A stretch of DNA of 64,000 bases from the NCBI RefSeq assembly GCF_000018945.1, contig NC_011978.1:652729-716728 (forward strand), read 5' to 3'. Shown in pieces: positions 38,286 through 46,006 of this stretch. The translations under genes were made by a program, and so were the position numbers. This DNA is from Thermotoga neapolitana DSM 4359. GTDB taxonomy: Bacteria > Thermotogota > Thermotogae > Thermotogales > Thermotogaceae. The number at the start of each line of letters is the position of its first letter. The first letter of the stretch is position 1. The notes under the pieces were generated by a model. The model was given only the letters and a program-made list of their open reading frames with translations, ran no database searches and had not been told where the DNA came from.

Positions 38286-39449
38286 GTGAAAATAGTTCTT
38301 TCACTTCTGATCGGATATCTTCTTGGAAGTATTCTGCCCGCTTATTTTCTTGTGAAGGCATTTGTCGGAGTGGACGTGAGGAATGTGGGAACAAAGCACG
38401 CTGGAACCACAAACGTCTACAGAATTGCCGGATTGTGGCCGGCTGTTGTGACGGCTTTTTACGATACAACGAAAGGTGTTCTTGCTGTTCAAATTTCAAA
38501 GGCGATGGGCCAGTCAGATTTTATAGCACTTCTGTCTGGCTATTTTGCTGTGATCGGACACATCTTTCCCTTCTATCTGCAGTTCAGGGGAGGAAAAGGA
38601 GCGGCAACGAGTGTAGGACTTCTTCTTTTCTTTCTCTGGAATACCTGGTTAAGGTTTCCAGTATGGTGGTTTCTTTCGGATCTGTTTGTCCTTTTGTCTC
38701 TTGTACTTGTTCTCCTCTGGAGCAGCAAAAAGGGAGACGTCGTCGGTTTGTTTGTTCTTCCTGCACTTGGTTTGCTCCTTTCTCTGAGGAAGGTTGATCA
38801 CCTCTGGTTTCTCTGGGTCCTTGTGGGTACACTCTGGATGATCAATCTGAGAAACGTTCTTGAGGAAAAGGTCATCAAACTGGGGGAGGCTGGCTGGAGA
38901 GTTCTGATCAGACCCTCTGCTTTTTTGCTCCTTTTTCTTGGATTGAAGATGGAAAAGGAAAAATTTTTGCTTCTTGTGGTGATAGTTTTCTCCATTTTTC
39001 TTCTGGCAGACATCTCAAGGTTGATCAGCCGCAGAATTCACAGGTTTTTCCACGAGGAACTCGAGAACAGAATCTACAGAAGTGGTGAAAGAAAGAAGAT
39101 CTCCTCCATGACACTGTTTCTACTTGGAGTACTTCTCAGTTTTCTGCTCTTTGAAAAGGAAATCTCTTTCGCAGCAGGATGTTTTCTCATCTTCGGTGAT
39201 ATGACCGCAAAGGTTGTCGGGGTCTCCTTTGGGAGGAAAAGACTGTTTCACAAAAGTTTCGAAGGAACGATGGCGGCCTTTGCCGTTAACCTCTTTGTTG
39301 CTTATGCGATCTTTCTTTCGGGATTGATGGATTTTCTTCCTGTCTTTCTTGGCAGCGTGGTTGCCACAACATGTGAGGTTCTTCCTCTGTCGATAGATGA
39401 CAACGTATCCGTTCCTGTTTTCTCTTCTCTTGTGATGAACCTGTTTTGA
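38286..39449 (+). CDS. PlsY-type acyltransferase fused to a CTP-dependent lipid-kinase-like domain
   Basis: A 387-residue membrane protein with two parts. Residues 1 to about 200 are PlsY, which transfers acyl groups from acyl-phosphate to glycerol-3-phosphate. Its motifs are SILPAYFLVK, VRNVGTKHAGTTNVYR, YDTTKG, and HIFPFYLQFRGGKGAATS. The C-terminal 180 residues contain LIFGDMTAKVVGVSFGRK followed by KSFEGTMAAF, the signature of the dolichol kinase/DGK1/phytol kinase/CdsA-like superfamily, which uses CTP. Both halves would act on phospholipid precursors in the inner membrane. The start is a GTG with a ribosome site that is rather close, so the exact start is uncertain. Confidence 0.82.
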   Translation: MKIVLSLLIGYLLGSILPAYFLVKAFVGVDVRNVGTKHAGTTNVYRIAGLWPAVVTAFYDTTKGVLAVQISKAMGQSDFIALLSGYFAVIGHIFPFYLQFRGGKGAATSVGLLLFFLWNTWLRFPVWWFLSDLFVLLSLVLVLLWSSKKGDVVGLFVLPALGLLLSLRKVDHLWFLWVLVGTLWMINLRNVLEEKVIKLGEAGWRVLIRPSAFLLLFLGLKMEKEKFLLLVVIVFSIFLLADISRLISRRIHRFFHEELENRIYRSGERKKISSMTLFLLGVLLSFLLFEKEISFAAGCFLIFGDMTAKVVGVSFGRKRLFHKSFEGTMAAFAVNLFVAYAIFLSGLMDFLPVFLGSVVATTCEVLPLSIDDNVSVPVFSSLVMNLF

Positions 39450-39450
39450 C

Positions 39451-40131
39451 TCATTCCACCTCTGCCAGCACGCTGACAGGCCCTCCATCCAGTCCCTTGA
39501 ATCTCACCGGAAGTGCTATCACACGCTTTATCTTTCTTTCAACGATGGGTTCCAAGTTCACATCCTCAAAGATGATGATCGGTCTTTTTCTGCTGAACTT
39601 TTTCGAAAGAAGCCATCTGTGTGCAGGGTATCCTTCTTTTGCTCCCGAAACGATGGGATCGGCACTGAGAAAATCGAGCATGATCGCCCTGAGCGAGGGA
39701 ACTTCTTCTCTCAAAAATCTTGCAAGTTCAGGAGAGATTCCAGGAAACAGGAATCTGTAAGTGGCAGGATCTTCTATTCTGAACCTAGAAAAGCCTGATC
39801 TGAACATGAGAAGATCTGCCCCGGTCAGGTCTACTCCCTTCAGATCTTCCAGCGTGAAAAGTTCCATGGGAGCTTTTTCTCTGTTCACGATCACAGGATG
39901 ATCGAATATGAAGTACTCAAGTGGTATCTCATCCAGAGTCCAGCCGTCTTTGCAAAAATGATACGGAGCATCCACGTGGGTTCCCGTGTGTGAAAAATGA
40001 TGAATCATCGTGGTGTTGGCGATATCTCCCTGCTCGATTCTGTCCACCACTTCAAAGCGAGTCGGAGGGTTATCTGGATAGGTCATCATTTTCTCTTCAA
40101 TGGGGTAAGATAGTTCTATGAACATGTCCAT
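39451..40131 (-). CDS. Cyclase family protein (kynurenine-formamidase-like)
   Basis: A 226-residue protein of the metal-dependent cyclase/formamidase family. The zinc motif HTGTHVDAPYHF is exact. SADPIVSGAKEGYPAHRWLL and GLDGGPVSVL are further family blocks. It would hydrolyse an amide or cyclic amide; the natural substrate is unknown, as there are no tryptophan-degradation genes nearby. It ends 1 bp from the convergent PlsY gene, and its start faces the transglutaminase-like gene only 26 bp away. The ATG at 40131 is likely; ATG at 40125 is possible. Confidence 0.87.
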   Translation of the reverse strand: MDMFIELSYPIEEKMMTYPDNPPTRFEVVDRIEQGDIANTTMIHHFSHTGTHVDAPYHFCKDGWTLDEIPLEYFIFDHPVIVNREKAPMELFTLEDLKGVDLTGADLLMFRSGFSRFRIEDPATYRFLFPGISPELARFLREEVPSLRAIMLDFLSADPIVSGAKEGYPAHRWLLSKKFSRKRPIIIFEDVNLEPIVERKIKRVIALPVRFKGLDGGPVSVLAEVE

Positions 40132-40157
40132 CACTTCCCTTTCAGGAGGTTCAGATC

Positions 40158-41474
40158 ATGGAGTTTCTCGTATACAGTTTACCAGAAGAGATCGCCAGGG
40201 AAGAAGCCCTGGGGAACTTTTCCACTGCTTTGAAACTGATCGATGAATTCCTGAAAAAAGACCTCCCAGAACTTCAGCGAAAAAGACTCATCTACGAAAA
40301 AGAAAGAATAGAAAGACTCATCGAAGATTATCCTTTCAGCGAAAAAGAGGCCCTCGAGAAACTCAAAGAGATGTTTGAAGATTTCTCCGAAGAAGAGTTT
40401 CACCGTCTTCTAAAGGAAGGAATTCTTGACTACATTGTTGTGAATGGAGAAAGAAGATTTGAAAGGCGCTTCTTTCACAACCTTGCCTTCGCAAAACCAG
40501 AGTACAGAGAAAGACTCAGAAAAAAAGATGAAAAAGTCGAAAAGGCACGAAAAATCCTCCATGACCGTCTTGAACGTCTCACAAAGGGTGAAAAACCAAA
40601 GGAATATCTCGTGAGGGCAAGGGTTACTCTGAGGCTGAAGAAAACTTCTTCCAGAAACCGTGTCTGGCTTCCGTTCCCGAAAGAGGGTTTTCAGATCGAA
40701 AACGTGAAACTTCTGAAAACAAGCCACAAGAACTTCTACCTGGCACCGAACGATGTTCCACAGAGAACGATATACTTCGAAGGAAAAGACTCCGTTTATT
40801 TCGTGGAGTTCGAGTACACCGTGAGGGAGTGGATAAACCGTGTTGATCCCGAAGTGGTCGAAGAACCTGGACATTTCGAAGAATTTCTGAGGAAAGAGCC
40901 ACCTCACATCGTCTTCACACCGAAACTCAGATGGCTCACCAGAGAAGTTGTGGGAGACGAGGAAAATCCGTACCTCAGGGCAAAGAGAATCTACGACTGG
41001 ATCACGTTCAACGTGAGGTACTCTTATGTGAAACCGTACGCTCTCTACGAGAACATCACGGATTTTGTGGTGAACAACCTGAAGGGTGATTGTGGTTTCC
41101 AGGCTTTGCTGTTCATAACGATGTGCAGGATCGCTGGGATTCCGGCAAGGTGGCAGTCTGGATGGTACATAAACCCCATCTTTGCTTCCCCACACGACTG
41201 GGCACTTTTCTACATCGAACCTTACGGGTGGCTTCCAGCGGATCTTTCCTTTGGAGGTGCAAGGAAGGAAAGGGAAGATTTCAGAAGTTTCTACTTTGGA
41301 AACCTGGATGGTTTCAGAATGGTGGCAAACGACGATTTCATGAAGAGTTTTGACCCAGAGCCACGCTACATCAGGCAGGATCCCACTGACAATCAGGTGG
41401 GAGAAGCAGAGGGAGAAGATGGAAGGCTTCCATTCGAAAGCACTCTGGAAGTTTTGAGTTTTGAGGAGGTGTGA
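40158..41474 (+). CDS. Transglutaminase-like superfamily protein
   Basis: A 438-residue protein. The first 150 residues are highly charged and mostly helical (repeated Glu/Lys/Arg) and of unknown role. The C-terminal half has the transglutaminase-like core: the catalytic Cys in KGDCGFQALLFITMCR, the His in SPHDWALF and the Asp in LPADLSFGG. No signal peptide is seen, so it is probably a cytoplasmic cysteine peptidase or transamidase. It precedes the dipeptide epimerase gene by 2 nt, suggesting a shared role in peptide or murein-peptide turnover. Confidence 0.87.
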   Translation: MEFLVYSLPEEIAREEALGNFSTALKLIDEFLKKDLPELQRKRLIYEKERIERLIEDYPFSEKEALEKLKEMFEDFSEEEFHRLLKEGILDYIVVNGERRFERRFFHNLAFAKPEYRERLRKKDEKVEKARKILHDRLERLTKGEKPKEYLVRARVTLRLKKTSSRNRVWLPFPKEGFQIENVKLLKTSHKNFYLAPNDVPQRTIYFEGKDSVYFVEFEYTVREWINRVDPEVVEEPGHFEEFLRKEPPHIVFTPKLRWLTREVVGDEENPYLRAKRIYDWITFNVRYSYVKPYALYENITDFVVNNLKGDCGFQALLFITMCRIAGIPARWQSGWYINPIFASPHDWALFYIEPYGWLPADLSFGGARKEREDFRSFYFGNLDGFRMVANDDFMKSFDPEPRYIRQDPTDNQVGEAEGEDGRLPFESTLEVLSFEEV

Positions 41475-41476
41475 GC

Positions 41477-42514
41477 ATGTCGAAAATAGTGGACGTGAAG
41501 TTCACCCTCAGAAGGCACGAGTACGAAAAGCCCTTCCATATAACAGGGAGCATCTCCTCTGAGAGCAGAAACGTGGAGGTCGAGATCACACTCGAGAGCG
41601 GGATCAGGGGTTATGGAGAGGCCTCTCCTTCGTTCAGGGTGAACGGAGAGAGGGTGGAGGCTCTTCTGGCAGTAGAAAACGTGGTGAAGGACATGATCAC
41701 CGGCTTTGACGTTCGAAACTACGCGAAGATCTTTGAGATCACGGATAAACTATTTGCTTTCCCGAGTTTGAAAGCGGCCGTTCAGTTTGCGGTGCTCGAC
41801 GCTCTGGCGCAGGAACTCGACGTTCAGGTGTGTCATCTTCTTGGAGGTGCAAAGAGCAGGATAGAAACGGACAAAACGGTGGGAATAGATTCCATAGAGA
41901 AGCGAGTGGAGGAGGCAAGAAAGATCTTCGAAGAAGGCTTCAGGGTGATAAAGATCAAAGTGGGAGAAAACCTGAAGGAAGACATCGAAGCGATGATGGA
42001 GATAGCAAAGGTCACAAAAGGTGCAAAGTACATCGTAGATGCGAACATGGGCTACTCCCCGAAGGAAGCGGTGGAGTTTGTAAAGAAGATCTACCAAGCA
42101 GGAATAGACATCTCCGTTTATGAACAACCTGTGAGAAGAGAGGATATAGACGGTCTGAAGTTTGTGAGGTTTCACTCTCCGTTTCCTGTAGCGGCGGACG
42201 AATCTGCAAGAACAAAGTTTGACGTGATGAGACTGGTGAAAGAAGAGGCGGTGGACTATGTGAACATCAAACTCATGAAGTCCGGCATCTCCGATGCCCT
42301 GGCCATAGTGAAGATTGCAGAAGCATCGGGACTGAAACTCATGATAGGATGTATGGGAGAGTCCAGTCTTGGAATCAACCAGAGCGTGCACTTTGCCCTT
42401 GGAACGGGTGCGTTCGAATACCACGATCTGGACAGTCATCTTATGTTGAAGGAAGAAAAATTCAGAGGAAAGTTCATCCAGGAAGGTCCAGAAATGAGGG
42501 TGAGAGAAGAATGA
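41477..42514 (+). CDS. Dipeptide epimerase (enolase superfamily, muconate-lactonising subgroup)
   Basis: A 345-residue enolase-superfamily protein. The catalytic Lys pair is in IKIKVGE, metal ligands lie in DANMGY, YEQPV and AADES, and the second catalytic Lys is in VNIKLMKSG. It corresponds to the T. maritima enzyme characterised as an L-Ala-D/L-Glu-type dipeptide epimerase, which recycles murein peptides. I chose the ATG at 41477, behind GAGGAGGTG. Its stop overlaps the helicase start (ATGA). Confidence 0.9.
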   Translation: MSKIVDVKFTLRRHEYEKPFHITGSISSESRNVEVEITLESGIRGYGEASPSFRVNGERVEALLAVENVVKDMITGFDVRNYAKIFEITDKLFAFPSLKAAVQFAVLDALAQELDVQVCHLLGGAKSRIETDKTVGIDSIEKRVEEARKIFEEGFRVIKIKVGENLKEDIEAMMEIAKVTKGAKYIVDANMGYSPKEAVEFVKKIYQAGIDISVYEQPVRREDIDGLKFVRFHSPFPVAADESARTKFDVMRLVKEEAVDYVNIKLMKSGISDALAIVKIAEASGLKLMIGCMGESSLGINQSVHFALGTGAFEYHDLDSHLMLKEEKFRGKFIQEGPEMRVREE

Positions 42515-44463
42515 CGGTTCATCAGTTTGTGAAGAAACTCATAAAACTTGTGGAACTCGAAAGAAACGCCGAGATCTCCGCCATGCTCGATGAAATAAAG
42601 CGGCTCTCCGGAGAAGAAAGAGAAAAGAAGGGCCGTGCCATTCTCGGTCTTACGGGAAAGTTCGTGGGAGAGGAACTCGGCTACTTCTTTGTGAGGTTTG
42701 GAAGAAGAAAAGAGATAGACACGGAAATCGGAGTGGGAGATCTTGTTCTCATAAGCAAGGGAACCCCCCTGAAAAGCGATTACACGGGAACGGTGGTAGA
42801 GAAGGGAACAAGATTCATCACCGTTGCAGTCGACAGACTGCCTCCCTGGAAACTCAAAAACGTCAGAATAGACCTGTTTGCAAGCGATATCACCTTCAGA
42901 AGACAGATAGAGAACCTGATGGGACTTTCACCGGAGGGTAAGAGGTGTCTGGAGTTTCTCCTCGGAAAGAGAGAGCCAGAAGAGTCGGTCGAAGAGGAGT
43001 TCGTTCCCTTCGACGAAGGTCTCAACGAAAGTCAGAGAGAGGCTGTGTCTCTTGCCCTTGGAAGTTCTGACTTTTTCCTCATCCACGGTCCCTTCGGGAC
43101 GGGAAAGACAAGAACCCTTGTGGAGTACATCAGACAGGAGACAGCGCGTGGAAGAAAACTTCTTGTCACAGCAGAGAGCAACCTCGCGGTGGACAACCTG
43201 GTGGAGAGGTTGTGGGGAAGTGTGTCCCTTGTGAGAATCGGCCATCCCTCGAGGGTGTCACCACACCTGAAAGAATCCACCCTCGCACACCAGATAGAAA
43301 CTCACGATGAATATACGAAGGTGAAGGAGATGAAGGAAAATCTTTCAAAACTGATCGAGAAAAGGGACAGATTCACAAAACCGTCTCCCCAGTGGAGAAG
43401 AGGTCTGAGTGATGAAAAGATCCTGGAATACGCCGAAAAAAACTGGAGCGCCAGGGGAGTTCCAAAGGAAAGGATAAAAGAGATGGCTGAGTGGATAAAG
43501 CTGAACAATCAGATTCAGGAAATGCGAGAGTTGATCGAAGAAAAGGAAGAGGCGATAGCGAGAAGCATCGTGAGGAAGGCACAGGTGGTGCTCTCCACCA
43601 ACTCGTCCGCCGCCCTCGATATAGTCTCTGGTATTCTCTTCGACGTCGTGGTGGTGGACGAGGCATCTCAGGCAACGATTCCCAGCATTCTGATTCCCAT
43701 CTCCAGAGGAAAAAAGTTCGTTCTTGCAGGAGATCACAAACAACTTCCTCCAACGATACTTTCAGAGGAAGCAAGGGATCTGTCCAGAACACTCTTTGAA
43801 GAACTCATAAGGCTCTATCCTGAAAAGTCCGTTCTTCTCGACACCCAGTACCGGATGAATGAAATTTTGATGGAATTTCCAAGCAGGGAATTCTACGATG
43901 GAAAACTCAAAGCAGACGACAGCGTAAAAAACATCACCCTCCTCGATCTTGGTGTGGAGTCACCGAACTTCGACAAACTCTGGGATGTAATTCTCTCACC
44001 AAAGAACGTGCTTGTGTTTGTGGACACCAGAAACAGACCTGACAGGTTTGAAAGGCAAAGGAAAGACTCTCCGTCGAGGGAAAATCCTCTGGAAGCCAGG
44101 CTGGTGAAAGAAATCGTGGAAAAACTCATCTCCATGGGGGTCAAAGAAGAATGGATCGGGGTCATTACGCCCTACGATGACCAGGTGGATCTGGTAAGAA
44201 CGCTTCTGGAAGAAAAGGTGGAAGTGCACAGTGTGGATGGGTTTCAGGGAAGGGAAAAAGAGGTGATCATCATATCCTTTGTGAGGTCCAACAAAAACGG
44301 TGAGATAGGTTTTCTCGAAGATCTCAGACGACTCAACGTCTCCCTCACAAGGGCCAAAAGAAAGTTGATAGCAATAGGAGATTCCAGCACGCTTTCTGTT
44401 CATCCAACATACAGAAGATTTGTAGAGTTTGCAAGGAAGAAGGGAACTTACGTAATACTCTGA
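42511..44463 (+). CDS. SF1B DNA/RNA helicase, IGHMBP2/UPF1-like
   Basis: A 650-residue superfamily-1 helicase. Motif I is HGPFGTGKTRTLVEY, motif II VVDEASQATIPS, motif III AGDHKQLPPTIL, motif IV LDTQYRMNEILMEFP, motif V HSVDGFQGREKEVIIIS and motif VI LNVSLTRAKRKLIAIGD. These define the UPF1/IGHMBP2 group, which move 5' to 3' on single strands. The N-terminal region carries an OB-like domain with LISKGTPLKSDYTG. I chose the ATG at 42511 because it overlaps the epimerase stop; the frame is open upstream. A terminator follows. It is the last gene before the defence island. Confidence 0.92.
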   Translation: MTVHQFVKKLIKLVELERNAEISAMLDEIKRLSGEEREKKGRAILGLTGKFVGEELGYFFVRFGRRKEIDTEIGVGDLVLISKGTPLKSDYTGTVVEKGTRFITVAVDRLPPWKLKNVRIDLFASDITFRRQIENLMGLSPEGKRCLEFLLGKREPEESVEEEFVPFDEGLNESQREAVSLALGSSDFFLIHGPFGTGKTRTLVEYIRQETARGRKLLVTAESNLAVDNLVERLWGSVSLVRIGHPSRVSPHLKESTLAHQIETHDEYTKVKEMKENLSKLIEKRDRFTKPSPQWRRGLSDEKILEYAEKNWSARGVPKERIKEMAEWIKLNNQIQEMRELIEEKEEAIARSIVRKAQVVLSTNSSAALDIVSGILFDVVVVDEASQATIPSILIPISRGKKFVLAGDHKQLPPTILSEEARDLSRTLFEELIRLYPEKSVLLDTQYRMNEILMEFPSREFYDGKLKADDSVKNITLLDLGVESPNFDKLWDVILSPKNVLVFVDTRNRPDRFERQRKDSPSRENPLEARLVKEIVEKLISMGVKEEWIGVITPYDDQVDLVRTLLEEKVEVHSVDGFQGREKEVIIISFVRSNKNGEIGFLEDLRRLNVSLTRAKRKLIAIGDSSTLSVHPTYRRFVEFARKKGTYVIL

Positions 44464-44485
44464 AAATTGATCCAGGAAGAGACTT

Positions 44486-44509
44486 ACCGGGCTTTGCGCC
44501 CGGTTTTTT
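44486..44509 (+). terminator. Rho-independent terminator of the helicase operon
   Basis: ACCGGGC and GCCCGGT form a 7-bp stem with a 5-nt loop, followed by T6. Confidence 0.87.
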
Positions 44510-44524
44510 GTTTTGTTGTTTTGC

Positions 44525-44577
44525 CAGAAAGTGTACCTACAAACTCGAGGAACGGAAACTGATAGGAGAGGAGGTGC
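44525..44577 (+). repeat. First copy of a leader repeat before small peptide genes
   Basis: CAGAAAGTGTACCTA at 44525-44539 begins about 50 nt of sequence that matches 44720-44770, up to and including the ribosome site. Further matching words are GGAAA and GGAGGTG. Both copies are followed at once by a short gene beginning MNI. A third, partial copy is at 45850-45867. Confidence 0.75.
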
Positions 44578-44582
44578 GATCC

Positions 44583-44675
44583 ATGAACATCAGAACGATT
44601 GGGATGATACTGTTTGGATTGGCAACAATATTACAGACCATTTCCGAATTGGTTGAGGAACTTAAGAAAGAATGA
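44583..44675 (+). CDS. Very small hydrophobic peptide (30 aa), paralogue of the next gene
   Basis: A 30-codon reading frame starting ATG at 44583, with GAGGAGGTG just upstream. It encodes MNIRTIGMILFGLATILQTI followed by SELVEELKKE, a hydrophobic or amphipathic helix with a charged end. The next small gene has the same design (MNI, a Gly-rich hydrophobic middle, an IS-x-x-V motif, a charged tail) and the same leader repeat, so the two are probably diverged duplicates. Being so short it could be chance, but ribosome site, leader and paralogy together support a real peptide. The function is unknown; a membrane-active or toxin-like peptide is one possibility. Confidence 0.6.
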   Translation: MNIRTIGMILFGLATILQTISELVEELKKE

Positions 44676-44719
44676 TGGAGTTAAACTTCCGATGCTTTTT
44701 TGCTGATCGTTTCCGACGT

Positions 44720-44770
44720 CAGAAAGTGTACCTAAAAACACAGAGATGGAAAATCGAACAGAAAGGAGGT
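44720..44770 (+). repeat. Second copy of the leader repeat
   Basis: CAGAAAGTGTACCTA at 44720-44734, then AAAACA...GGAAAA and AAAGGAGGTG, aligned over about 50 nt with the copy at 44525. Confidence 0.75.
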
Positions 44771-44776
44771 GAACAT

Positions 44777-44896
44777 ATGAATATCGAAATCATTGCAAAA
44801 GTATTGATAGGAACAGGTATGGTATTAGATGCCATTTCAAGAGAAGTCAAAGAAAGGGAGAAAGAAAAAGACAAGGACAAGGACAAAACAAGGTAA
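44777..44896 (+). CDS. Small hydrophobic/charged peptide (39 aa)
   Basis: A 39-residue peptide starting at the ATG 44777, after AAAGGAGGTG. It reads MNIEIIAKVLIGTGMVLDAI, then SREVKEREKEKDKDKDKTR. The hydrophobic first half resembles the 30-residue neighbour; the tail is a run of Lys/Asp/Glu. No family is recognised. It is followed by a terminator hairpin at 44922. The conserved leader suggests that the two peptides are expressed under the same control. Confidence 0.6.
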   Translation: MNIEIIAKVLIGTGMVLDAISREVKEREKEKDKDKDKTR

Positions 44897-44921
44897 GATC
44901 ACAACCTGATGAACCCTTCCT

Positions 44922-44950
44922 GGCAGTGGGGTTTCTCCACTGCCTTTTTT
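44922..44950 (+). terminator. Rho-independent terminator after the small peptides
   Basis: GGCAGTGG pairs with CCACTGCC around a 7-nt loop and is followed by T6 (44945-44950). Confidence 0.85.
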
Positions 44951-44982
44951 CAACGCAATTAAACACTTCGGGAGGTGAACAT

Positions 44983-45387
44983 ATGGAAGGAAGAGAATAT
45001 CTGAACAGGTTTCTCAAAGGAAAAAGCGAGGAGGAAATCATCGAAAAATCGAGAAAATACGTAGAGAACGAAGAAGAAATTCTTGAAGGTGCATTTAGAA
45101 ACATAGCAGAAGTTTTTGAAGAGTTCAAAACATTTCTTTCGATGCTGAAGGACTTTTTCACAGGAGAATATAAAGATGTCCCCGGGGGAACTATTGCTGC
45201 AGCGTCTCTCGCTATTTTCTACTACGTCTTTCCTTTCGACATAATACCGGACATCATACCTGTTGCTGGTTGGATTGATGACATTACAGTTATAAAGTTC
45301 CTCTGGAATCTCGTTAGGGAAGATTTGCAGAAATACATGGCCTGGAAGGGGAAACAGAGGAAGAGGAAACAGAAAGTGTTTGCTTGA
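44983..45387 (+). CDS. DUF1232 (YkvA-like) membrane protein
   Basis: A 134-residue protein. The C-terminal half carries the DUF1232 hallmark: IFYYVFPFDIIPDIIPVAGWIDDITVIKF, a hydrophobic hairpin with conserved Pro, Asp and Gly. The N-terminal half is a charged helix. The function of the family is unknown. The ATG at 44983 follows GGGAGGTG. It lies between two terminator or leader elements and before the unknown 140-residue gene. Confidence 0.85.
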   Translation: MEGREYLNRFLKGKSEEEIIEKSRKYVENEEEILEGAFRNIAEVFEEFKTFLSMLKDFFTGEYKDVPGGTIAAASLAIFYYVFPFDIIPDIIPVAGWIDDITVIKFLWNLVREDLQKYMAWKGKQRKRKQKVFA

Positions 45388-45423
45388 TGAAGATCAACTT
45401 CCGAAGATCCGGGGTGAGAGTAC

Positions 45424-45846
45424 ATGCCAGTTCTCCAAAAAAGAAGAATCAGAAGCGAACTCAAGCAGTTTGTGGGAAAAACTGTCGAAGTTGTTGGTAA
45501 CGTAAAAAGATTCGGTTCTACAAGACACCCCTCTTGCAAGTATCCGATAGTTTTATTGACCAGCGTTACCGTCAGATATAAAAATAAATCCGTGAAAATC
45601 GATCATCTGTGGATGGTGATAAAAAGATTGCCACACACTCTTGATATTGCGACCGGAGACATCCTGGGTTTTAAAGCAGATATTGTCAGGTACAAAGTTT
45701 TGCCAGATTTCAAAAGCAAAAACGCCATATTACGCCCCAGATATAACTACGGAGTTACCAATCCGAGAAATTTTAGAATCATCAATCACTCGATGAATCT
45801 CGAAAAAAGTATGACTCTATACGATGCACTTTTGAAAGTATTGTGA
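45424..45846 (+). CDS. Protein of unknown function (possible OB-like fold) before the cas6 gene
   Basis: A 140-residue basic protein that I do not recognise. The pattern VGKTVEVVGNVKRFG ... PIVLLTSVTVRYKN ... KIDHLWMVIKRLP ... ATGDILGFKADIVRYK alternates beta strands with Gly turns and is compatible with an OB-like nucleic-acid-binding barrel. The C-terminal part, RPRYNYGVTNPRNFRIINHSM, is Arg/Asn rich. The ATG at 45424 follows GGGGTGAG. A position at the edge of a CRISPR locus invites a defence or counter-defence idea, but nothing in the sequence proves it. Confidence 0.65.
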   Translation: MPVLQKRRIRSELKQFVGKTVEVVGNVKRFGSTRHPSCKYPIVLLTSVTVRYKNKSVKIDHLWMVIKRLPHTLDIATGDILGFKADIVRYKVLPDFKSKNAILRPRYNYGVTNPRNFRIINHSMNLEKSMTLYDALLKVL

Positions 45847-45849
45847 TTT

Positions 45850-45867
45850 AGAAAGTGTGCCTAAAAA
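45850..45867 (+). repeat. Third, partial copy of the small-peptide leader repeat
   Basis: AGAAAGTGTGCCTAAAAA differs from the earlier copies by one base and is also followed by a purine ribosome-like AAGGAGGG (about 45890), but no small gene follows. It lies in the leader of cas6. Confidence 0.6.
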
Positions 45868-46006
45868 TCTGAAGACGCAAGACATCATCAAGGAGGGTCG
45901 GGTAGAAAAAGTACGGAGGGAGGGGCCTTCCCTTTCTTACGTGCAACTTATTACCGTGTTCTTGGTGGACAAAAATGATAAAATTATCACAAAAAGGGGG
46001 TGTGGT

